Positions 44,363 to 53,334 of a stretch of 64,000 bases of DNA are shown one piece after another. This stretch comes from an uncultured Desulfobacterales bacterium. Its GTDB lineage: Bacteria > Desulfobacterota > Desulfobulbia > Desulfobulbales > Desulfocapsaceae. The position numbers and the translations under genes were made by a program. Below the pieces are notes generated by a model. The model was not told the DNA's origin. It made no database searches and saw only the letters and a list, made by a program, of their open reading frames with translations. How positions within the stretch are numbered: the first letter of the stretch is position 1; each line of letters starts with the position of its first letter. Where the stretch lies: the NCBI GenBank assembly GCA_937915545.1, contig CALGIJ010000029.1, positions 1 to 64,000 of the forward strand. The letters are read 5' to 3'.

Positions 44363-44376
44363 ATTGTTATTCATAA
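44363..44376 (-). promoter_or_regulatory. Candidate Per-box upstream of perR-katG
   Basis: ATTGTTATTCATAA lies about 30 bases upstream of the perR ATG and loosely resembles the PerR/Fur AT-rich imperfect palindrome. The match is partial; it fits autoregulation by the Fur-family protein. Confidence 0.35.
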
Positions 44377-44483
44377 AGACCGCCCCTGTCAAGCCGAAGA
44401 GACGCAGCTGGCTGGAAAATTCGCACAGGAGTTTCGTGGCCACAGGCATTTTTTGGCGTAAACAGTAAGTATTGCGGTCTCTC

Positions 44484-44513
44484 TTGACCAAAAAAAACCG
44501 TTGCGGGTAGAGT
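44484..44513 (+). promoter_or_regulatory. Possible promoter of the sigma-54 activator gene
   Basis: TTGACC (44484-44489) and TAGAGT (44508-44513) with an 18-base spacer precede the activator start at 44592. The rest of 44377-44591 shows no other site I can support. Confidence 0.45.
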
Positions 44514-44591
44514 TTTTTTTCTAGAGCCGACTCACCGCCAGCCCATCATCCAGACAGCCCCGCTTCTGCGCTGCAACATACGGTTATCGCC

Positions 44592-46601
<2,010 letters not shown>

Positions 46602-46609
46602 GGCGAGCT

Positions 46610-46682
46610 GGTTCTGTGAAGGGAGTGTGAAATATATGTAACCCTGCGGTCACCGCATATTTCACACTCCCTTCACAGAACC
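46610..46682. repeat. 26-bp-arm perfect inverted repeat between activator and mop operon
   Basis: Arms 46610-46635 and 46657-46682 are perfect reverse complements over 26 bp around a 21-base loop that itself can fold (GCGGT/ACCGC). Each arm contains TGTGAA or GTGTGA elements. It lies 8 bases past the activator stop codon and about 95-165 bases upstream of the -24 element. It could therefore be an upstream activating site for the AcoR-like protein, a terminator for its gene, or both. There is no T-run. Confidence 0.9.
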
Positions 46683-46777
46683 CCATCACAGAGCGCCGCC
46701 AGCGGCATCGCCCCGCCTCCCCGCCCGACCCCGCCTCACGGCTGACACCCCGTCTTTTCGCCATCCCCGGTCCTGCC

Positions 46778-46792
46778 TGGCACGTCTCTTGC
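46778..46792 (+). promoter_or_regulatory. Sigma-54 promoter of the molybdenum hydroxylase operon
   Basis: TGGCACGTCTCTTGC is a near-perfect match to TGGCACGNNNNTTGCW, with GG and GC in the exact spacing. It lies about 100 bases before the mop ATG (46892) and just downstream of the inverted repeat and the sigma-54 activator gene. Confidence 0.92.
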
Positions 46793-46891
46793 CTTATACC
46801 CTGGCAAGAAGACACTTCCGGCCGATCGCCAGGGGCCTTGACGGCAAGGCCAGAGGCGAGGGCCGCCACAACATCCAGCGGAGGATGGGCT

Positions 46892-49606
46892 ATGATCAAG
46901 AAGGAAATAGTTGTCAACGGCATCCCGCGGCGCCTGGTGGTCAACGGGGACGACTCCCTGGCCACGGTGCTCCGGGAAAACCTCGGCCTCACCGGCACCA
47001 AGGTCGGCTGCGGCGAGGGACAGTGCGGGGCCTGCTCGGTCCTCGTCGACGGCAAGGTCACCCGCTCCTGCGCCACCAAGATGCGCCGCGTCGGCGACGG
47101 GGCGAAGATCACCACCATCGAGGGCATCGGCACCCCCGACAACCTCCACCCCCTTCAGGTCGCCTGGATGGTCCACGGCGGCGCCCAGTGCGGCTTCTGC
47201 AGCCCCGGCTTCATCGTCTCCGCCAAGGGCCTGCTCGACAGTAACGTCAAGCCGACCCGCGAGGAGGTTCGCGACTGGTTCCACAAGCATCGCAACGCCT
47301 GCCGCTGCACCGGCTACGTGCAACTGGTCGACGCGGTCATGGACGCCGCCCGCGTGCTGCGCGGCGAGATCAGCCTCGACCAGCTGTGCTTCAAGATCCC
47401 CGAGGACGGCCGCATCTGGGGCACCAAGTTCCCGCGTCCCTCGGCGCTGGCCAAGGTCACCGGCACCTGCGACTACGGCGCCGACCTCGGCCTCAAGCTC
47501 CCCGAAGACACCCTGCAGCTCGCCCTGGTGCAGGCCAAGGTCAGCCACGCCCGCATCCTCTCCATCGACACCAGCGAGGCGCAGCTCATGCCCGGCGTGG
47601 TCAAGATCGTCACCCACAAGGACATCAAGGGCAAGAACCGCATCACCGGCCTGATCACCTTCCCGACCAACAAGGGCGACGGCTGGGACCGCCCCATCCT
47701 CTGCGACGAGAAGGTCTTCCAGTTCGGCGACGCCATCGCCATCGTCTGCGCCGCCACCAAGAAGCAGGCGGAGGCGGCCGCCGCCAAGGTCAAGGTGCAG
47801 CTGGAAGAGCTGCCCGCCTATATGAGCGCCCCGGCGGCCATGGCCGAGGACGCCATCGAGATCCATCCCGGCACCCCCAACGTCTACTTCGAGCAGCGCC
47901 TCGCCAAGGGCGGGGAGACGGCGCCGCTCTTCGCCACAGCCGCGGTCACGGTCGAGGACGACTTCTATGTCGGCCGCCAGCCGCACATGCCCATCGAGCC
48001 CGATGTCGGCTTCGCTTATATCAACGACGACGGCAAGCTGGTCATCCACTCCAAGTCCATCGGCCTGCACCTTCACCTCTACATGATCGCCCCCGGCCTC
48101 GGCGTCGAGCCGGAGAACCTGGTCATGGTGCAGAACCCGGCCGGCGGCACCTTCGGCTACAAGTTCAGCCCGACCATGGAGGCCCTGGTGGGCGCCGCCG
48201 CCCTGGCCACCGGCCGCCCGGTGTTCCTCGGTTACAACTACTTCCAGCAACAGACCTACACCGGCAAGCGCTCGCCCTTCTTCATCAACCTCAAGCTGGC
48301 GGCGGACAAGGACGGCAAGCTGCTCGCCATGGACTCCGACTGGTCGGTGGACCACGGCCCCTACTCGGAGTTCGGCGACCTGCTCACCCTGCGCGGCGCC
48401 CAGTTCATCGGCTCGGGCTACGACATCGCCAACATCCGCGGCATCGGCCGCACGGTGTGCACCAACCACGCCTGGGGCTCGGCCTTCCGCGCCTACGGCT
48501 CGCCGCAATCGGAGTTCGCCTCCGAGGTGCTCATGGACGAGCTCGCCGAAAAGCTCGGCATGGACCCGCTCGAGCTGCGCTATAAGAACGTCTACCGCCA
48601 GGGTTCCACGACTCCCACCGGCCAGGTGCCCGAGGTGTTCAGCCTGCCGCAGCTGCTCGACACCCTGCGCCCCAAATACCAGGCGGCCCTGGCCAATGCC
48701 AAGGCCAGCTCCACCGCCGCAATCAAGCGCGGCGTCGGCATCTCGCTGGGCGTCTACGGCTGCGGCCTCGACGGCCCGGACAGCGCCGAAGTCGACGCCG
48801 AGCTCAATGCCGACAACACCATCACCATCCGCACCACCTGGCACGATCACGGCCAGGGGGCCGACATGGGCACCCTGGCCACCGCCCACGAGGCCCTCAG
48901 GCCCCTGGGCATCGCCCCCGACAAGATCCGCCTGGTGCTCAACGACACCAGCGTCTGCCCCAACGGCGGCCCCGCCGGCGGCAGCCGCTCTCAGGTGGTG
49001 GTCGGCCAGGCCATCAAGGCGGCCTGCGACATGCTCCTCGCCGGCATGAAGAAAGGCTCCGGCTACCGCAGCTACGACGACATGGTCGCCGACAAGGTCG
49101 CCACCGTCTACCGCGGCAAGTGGACCGCCCCGGCCAACGCCTGTGACGAAAACGGCCAGGGCGCGCCCTTCGCCTGCTACATGTACGGGGTGTTCATGGC
49201 CGAGGTGGCGGTGGACACCGCCACCGGCGTCACCGCGGTGGAGAAGATGACCCTGGTCGCCGATATCGGCAAGATCGCCAACAAGCTGGTGGTCGACGGC
49301 CAGATGTACGGCGGTCTGGCCCAGGGAATAGGCCTTGCGCTGACCGAGGATTTCGAGGATATCAAGAAGCACTCGACCATGGTTGGCGCGGGCTTCCCCT
49401 ATATCAAGCAGATCCCCGACGCCATGGAGCTGATCTATGTCGAGTGCGACCGTCCCGACGGGCCCTTCGGCGCCTCCGGCATTGGCGAACTGCCGCTGAC
49501 CTGCCCCCATGCGGCGGTCATCAACGGCATCTACAACGCCTGCGGGGTGCGTATCACCCGGCTGCCGGCCCTGCCCGAGAAGGTCCTCGCCGGGCTGAAG
49601 AAGTAA
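46892..49606 (+). CDS. mop: Molybdenum aldehyde oxidoreductase (xanthine oxidase family, Mop-like)
   Basis: A 904-residue enzyme almost the same size as Desulfovibrio gigas Mop. The N-terminal plant-type 2Fe-2S domain has CGEGQCGACSVLVDG. The second 2Fe-2S domain has CGFCSPGF and CRCTGYVQLVDAV. The long molybdopterin (MCD) part has GGTFGYKFSP and AWGSAFRAYGSPQSEF. The end has GASGIGELPLTCPHAAVINGI, with the catalytic glutamate of the family. It oxidises aldehydes to acids. The start at 46892 has GGAGGA upstream. No FAD-binding subunit is encoded, as in Mop. Confidence 0.95.
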   Translation: MIKKEIVVNGIPRRLVVNGDDSLATVLRENLGLTGTKVGCGEGQCGACSVLVDGKVTRSCATKMRRVGDGAKITTIEGIGTPDNLHPLQVAWMVHGGAQCGFCSPGFIVSAKGLLDSNVKPTREEVRDWFHKHRNACRCTGYVQLVDAVMDAARVLRGEISLDQLCFKIPEDGRIWGTKFPRPSALAKVTGTCDYGADLGLKLPEDTLQLALVQAKVSHARILSIDTSEAQLMPGVVKIVTHKDIKGKNRITGLITFPTNKGDGWDRPILCDEKVFQFGDAIAIVCAATKKQAEAAAAKVKVQLEELPAYMSAPAAMAEDAIEIHPGTPNVYFEQRLAKGGETAPLFATAAVTVEDDFYVGRQPHMPIEPDVGFAYINDDGKLVIHSKSIGLHLHLYMIAPGLGVEPENLVMVQNPAGGTFGYKFSPTMEALVGAAALATGRPVFLGYNYFQQQTYTGKRSPFFINLKLAADKDGKLLAMDSDWSVDHGPYSEFGDLLTLRGAQFIGSGYDIANIRGIGRTVCTNHAWGSAFRAYGSPQSEFASEVLMDELAEKLGMDPLELRYKNVYRQGSTTPTGQVPEVFSLPQLLDTLRPKYQAALANAKASSTAAIKRGVGISLGVYGCGLDGPDSAEVDAELNADNTITIRTTWHDHGQGADMGTLATAHEALRPLGIAPDKIRLVLNDTSVCPNGGPAGGSRSQVVVGQAIKAACDMLLAGMKKGSGYRSYDDMVADKVATVYRGKWTAPANACDENGQGAPFACYMYGVFMAEVAVDTATGVTAVEKMTLVADIGKIANKLVVDGQMYGGLAQGIGLALTEDFEDIKKHSTMVGAGFPYIKQIPDAMELIYVECDRPDGPFGASGIGELPLTCPHAAVINGIYNACGVRITRLPALPEKVLAGLKK

Positions 49607-49707
49607 ACCGCCAGACCTCCCCCGCGGCCACCGCAAGAGGCCGCGGGGACTGAGCGGAGGCTGACCGGCCCCGGTGCACCCTGCCGGGGCCTCATTACGG
49701 AGAGCCA

Positions 49708-51984
49708 ATGGACCAACAGGAGCTGCACCGCTGGGAAGGGCGCTGCATCCAGGAGGAGCCGCCGGCCTGCCGCGCCGGCTGCCCGCTGGGCGTCGACGGC
49801 CGCCTCTTCGCCGAGGCGATGGGACGTCACGACCTCGCCGCGGCACGCCTCGTCCTCGAAAAATCCATGCCTCTGGCGGGCATCGTCGGCCGTCTCTGCG
49901 AGGCCCCCTGCGAGAGTTTCTGTATCAGGAAGGACCTCGGCGGGGCGGTTGCCCTGGGGGAGCTGGAACGCTACTGCCTTGATGCCGGCCCAGGGCGCGG
50001 CAAGGGGCTACGCCTGCCGGGTCGCGATAAAAACGTGGCGGTGCTCGGCGGCGGCCCGAGCGGCCTGGTGGCCGCCTTCGAGCTCGCTCGCAAGGGCTAC
50101 CCGGTGGACCTCTACCACCTCGGCGCGCAGCCCGGCGGCTGGCTGCGCACCCTCCCCGAAGCACGGCTGCCCGCCGCCGTCCTCCACGAAGAGCTGCGTT
50201 TTTTGCAAAGCCTCGGCGTCACCTGCCACGCCGTGCCAGAGCTCGACCCCGGCCTGCCTGCCCTGGCCAGGGCCGACGCCTGCTACCTCGGCCGCGACGA
50301 CGATGGCGCCATCGCCCTCCTCGCCAATCTGCCCGCCCCGGACGACGTCACCTTCGCCCTCGACCGTCCCGGGTTGTTCGCCGGCGGCATCGCCGACAAC
50401 CACCCCCAGCGCCTCATCCTCTCGGTCTCCCAGGGCCGCGAGGCGACGGTCTCCATCGACCGTTATCTGCAAGGCGCCTCGCTCACCGCCAGCCGCGTCC
50501 TCCTGCGCCACGGCCGCACCGAACTCTATACCGACACCGCCAGGGTGCCCGCGCAGCCCCGCGTCGTGGCCGCCGGCCACGGCGGCTACAGCGACGACGA
50601 GGCCGTGAGGGAGGCGAGCCGCTGCCTGAACTGCCAGTGCCTGGAGTGCGTCAAGCACTGCGTCTACCTGGCCGAGTACGGCGCCTACCCCAAGGTCTAC
50701 GCCCGCCGCATCTACAACAACTCGGCCATCGTCAAGGGCATCCACCAGGCCAACCGCTTCATCAACGGCTGCTCCCTGTGCGACCAGTGCCGCACCCTGT
50801 GCCCCAACGACTTCTCCATGGCCGAGCTCTGCCTCGACGCCCGCCGGCAGATGGTGCGCGAGAAGCGCATGCCGCCCTCGGCGCACTGGTTCGCCATGAG
50901 CGAGATGCGCGCCGCGGCCAGCGAGACCGCCCTCCTCCGTCACGCCCCGGGGCAGAAAACCAGCCGCTGGCTGTTCTTCCCCGGCTGCCAGCTGGCCGGC
51001 ATCCGCCCGCAGCAGACCCTGGCCCTCTACCGCCACCTGCTCGCCCAGGACGACAGCACCGGCCTGTGGCTCGACTGCTGCGGCGCCCCGGCGCACTGGG
51101 CCGGCCGCGAGGAAGAGCTGGCGGAGACACTTGCCAGGCTGAAGACCCGCTGGCAAGAGATGGGCCGGCCGACCCTGCTGGTGGCCTGTTCCAGCTGCCG
51201 CAAGCTCTTGAGCGAGCAGCTGGCCGAGGTCAGCACCGTCTCCCTGTGGAGCTACCTTCGCCACAAGCCGCTGCCCCCCGCCCTGGCGACTGCCGCGCCC
51301 CTCGCCTTAAGCGACCCCTGCAGCGCCCGCCACGACAGGGAGACCCGTCAGGCGGTGCGCGACCTCCTCGCCGCCATCGGCCAGCAACTGAGCCCCCTGG
51401 CCATGTCGGGGGAACTCACCGAGTGCTGTGGCTACGGCGGCCTGATGGACAACGCCGACCCCGCCCTGGCGGCCAAGGTGGCACGGGCGCGGGCCGCGCA
51501 GAGCGAGGCCCCCCTGCTCACCTACTGCGCCATGTGCCGCGACCGGCTCGCCAGCACCGGTCACAAGACCCTGCACCTCCTCGACCTGCTCTTTCCAGGC
51601 GATGCCGACGCGGCCGATCTCCCCCCGGCCACCCTCTCCGGCCGGCGCGAGGGGCGCAGAGCCCTGGTCGCGGACGCAAGAAGGCTCCACGGCGAGGAGC
51701 CGACGGAAGGCGGCAGACCAGGGGACGACCTCCACCTTGCCATCGCCGGCGATGTCGCCGTCCTGCTCGAGGAGCGCCGCATCCTCGTCGAGGATATCCG
51801 TTACGTGCTCTCCGCCGCAGGTCGTAGCGCGTCCTTCACCCACCGGGCCAGCGGACGGCGGCTCGCCGGGGGGCGGCGCGGCGAGGTCACCTTCTGGGTC
51901 AGCTACCGCCTCGAGGGGACAGTGCACCATCTCGACGGCGCCTGGAGTCACCGCATGACCATCGGCCAGGAGGACGGGCCATGA
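49708..51984 (+). CDS. FAD/iron-sulfur flavoprotein with HdrB-like CCG domains
   Basis: A 758-residue protein. N-terminal cysteines (CRAGCPLGVDG and CEAPCESFC) resemble the GltD Fe-S region. A FAD-binding Rossmann motif follows (NVAVLGGGPSGLVAAFELAR), then LFAGGIADNHPQ. A ferredoxin region has CLNCQCLECVKHC and CSLCDQCRTLCP. Two CCG-type segments come next (FFPGCQ, LDCCGAPAH, ACSSC; then DPCSARHD, TECCGYGG, TYCAMC), like those of HdrB noncubane clusters. The last 110 residues are uncharacterised. The family is known from Mop loci as a dicluster-binding oxidoreductase. The FAD part looks short and lacks an obvious second, NAD(P)H-binding Rossmann motif. Confidence 0.88.
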   Translation: MDQQELHRWEGRCIQEEPPACRAGCPLGVDGRLFAEAMGRHDLAAARLVLEKSMPLAGIVGRLCEAPCESFCIRKDLGGAVALGELERYCLDAGPGRGKGLRLPGRDKNVAVLGGGPSGLVAAFELARKGYPVDLYHLGAQPGGWLRTLPEARLPAAVLHEELRFLQSLGVTCHAVPELDPGLPALARADACYLGRDDDGAIALLANLPAPDDVTFALDRPGLFAGGIADNHPQRLILSVSQGREATVSIDRYLQGASLTASRVLLRHGRTELYTDTARVPAQPRVVAAGHGGYSDDEAVREASRCLNCQCLECVKHCVYLAEYGAYPKVYARRIYNNSAIVKGIHQANRFINGCSLCDQCRTLCPNDFSMAELCLDARRQMVREKRMPPSAHWFAMSEMRAAASETALLRHAPGQKTSRWLFFPGCQLAGIRPQQTLALYRHLLAQDDSTGLWLDCCGAPAHWAGREEELAETLARLKTRWQEMGRPTLLVACSSCRKLLSEQLAEVSTVSLWSYLRHKPLPPALATAAPLALSDPCSARHDRETRQAVRDLLAAIGQQLSPLAMSGELTECCGYGGLMDNADPALAAKVARARAAQSEAPLLTYCAMCRDRLASTGHKTLHLLDLLFPGDADAADLPPATLSGRREGRRALVADARRLHGEEPTEGGRPGDDLHLAIAGDVAVLLEERRILVEDIRYVLSAAGRSASFTHRASGRRLAGGRRGEVTFWVSYRLEGTVHHLDGAWSHRMTIGQEDGP

Positions 51985-52190
51985 AGCTGAGCTTTCTCCC
52001 CGAGGACATGGACTGGGTCTGCGAGCCCTGCGGCCTGCCCTTGCAGCCCGGCATGGCCGAGCTCTTCTACATGGGCAATGTCTTTCGCGTCGAACTGCCG
52101 GTATGCCCCGGCTGCGGGGCGGTGCTCATCGGCGAGGAGCTGGCCACCGGCAAGATGCTGCAGGTGGAGCAGCTGCTCGAGGACAAATGA
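51981..52190 (+). CDS. Small CxxC redox-type protein (DVU_1557-like)
   Basis: A 69-residue protein with CEPCGLPL and CPGCGAVL, two CxxC pairs 26 residues apart, likely holding a metal or a redox disulfide pair. Proteins of this kind always accompany this Mop gene set in the families I know (DVU_1557-type). It overlaps the preceding flavoprotein gene as ATGA and the following methyltransferase gene as ATGA, so the three are translationally linked. Confidence 0.8.
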   Translation: MKLSFLPEDMDWVCEPCGLPLQPGMAELFYMGNVFRVELPVCPGCGAVLIGEELATGKMLQVEQLLEDK

Positions 52191-52891
52191 AGCCGCTCTA
52201 CCACAGCGATGCGGTGCGCCGGGGCCTCGGCCCCTGCCTGCGCCCCGGCGGCGACACCCTGACCAGGCGCATGCTGGCGCTGCTCGCGCCACCCCCGGGG
52301 GCAGTGGTCCTCGACGGCGGCTGCGGCGCCGGGGCGACGGTGGCCCTCTTGCGCGCCGCCGGGTTGCGCGCCTTCGGCTGCGAGCTCGACCCCGGCCTGG
52401 CCGAGGAAGCGGCCAGCGCCGGCCTGCATGTGGTGCGTGGCGATCTCGCCATGCTGCCCTTGGCCGACGGCTGCCTCGACCTCGCCCTGTGCGAGTGCGC
52501 CCTCAACCTCACCGAGCGCGGAACAGCCGCCCGCGAGCTGTTCCGCGTGCTCCGCCCCGGCGGCCGCCTCGGCCTCGTCGACATCTATCATCGCGGGCCG
52601 ACGGGCGGCGAGTGGCCGCTGGCCTGCTGCTTCGCCGGGGCCAGCGACCTCGCCGCGGTGGAACGGATGATCGCCGAGGCCGGTTTTGCCGTCGAGCTGG
52701 TGGAGGACCACAGCCCCCTGCTGACCCATACCGCCGCCCAGTTCGTCTTCGCCCACGGTTCGCTGGCCGGCTTCTGGCAGGCGGTGCTCGGCGACGCGGC
52801 CCTGGCCGAGGCAGCATGCGCCGCCGCAGCCGCCAGCCGTCCCGGTCTCTTTCTCCTCATCGCCCGCAGGAGCAGCCATGAACGACCCTGA
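52187..52891 (+). CDS. Class I SAM methyltransferase (DVU_1556-like)
   Basis: A 234-residue methyltransferase with the SAM motif VVLDGGCGAGATVALLRAAG and CELDPGLAEEAAS, LALCECALNLTERGTAARELFRVLRPGG (post-motif) and GRLGLVDIYHR. Its start, MKPLYHSDAVRRGLGPCLRPG, is typical of the small methyltransferase found in Mop maturation loci (TrsM-type, by recollection). The methyl acceptor is unknown. It overlaps the next gene by 14 bases. Confidence 0.85.
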   Translation: MKPLYHSDAVRRGLGPCLRPGGDTLTRRMLALLAPPPGAVVLDGGCGAGATVALLRAAGLRAFGCELDPGLAEEAASAGLHVVRGDLAMLPLADGCLDLALCECALNLTERGTAARELFRVLRPGGRLGLVDIYHRGPTGGEWPLACCFAGASDLAAVERMIAEAGFAVELVEDHSPLLTHTAAQFVFAHGSLAGFWQAVLGDAALAEAACAAAAASRPGLFLLIARRSSHERP

Positions 52892-53324
52892 CCTCGACAT
52901 CCTCACCCTGGCCCAACAGGGCTTCTGCTGCAGCCAGATCATCCTCCACCTCGCCCTCGACCTGCAGGGGGTGGAAAACCCCGGCCTGCTGCGCGCCATG
53001 TCCGGGCTGTGCAACGGCTTCTTCTCCCCGAAGGGAACCTGCGGCGCCTTCACCGGGGCCACCTGCCTGCTCGCCTACTACGGCGGCAAGGGCAGCGGCA
53101 GGGAGGAGGCCAGCGACAAGCTGCCGCTCATGCAGAGCGAGCTGGCCACCTGGTTCGAGGAATGGGCCACCGCCCGCCACGGCGGCATCGCCTGCAGCGA
53201 CATCGTCAGCGGCGGCGCGCCCGACCTCCACATCTGCGGAGGCCTGGTCAGCGCCTGCTACGGCCAGGCCATGGCGATCCTCGTCGCCAACGGCTTCGAT
53301 CCCGCCGATCCCCTGCGCCGCTAG
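52878..53324 (+). CDS. C_GCAxxG_C_C family protein
   Basis: A 148-residue cysteine-rich protein with FCCSQII near the N-terminus, CNGFFSPKGTCGAFTGATCLLAYYGG in the centre, and CSDIVSGG plus CGGLVSACYGQ at the end. These form the C-x-GCAxxG-C-C pattern of a redox-type family of unknown role, here the DVU_1555-like branch. It lies between the methyltransferase and the radical SAM gene, consistent with a sulfur- or metal-handling accessory protein. Confidence 0.85.
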   Translation: MNDPDLDILTLAQQGFCCSQIILHLALDLQGVENPGLLRAMSGLCNGFFSPKGTCGAFTGATCLLAYYGGKGSGREEASDKLPLMQSELATWFEEWATARHGGIACSDIVSGGAPDLHICGGLVSACYGQAMAILVANGFDPADPLRR

Positions 53325-53334
53325 GCAATTGCGC

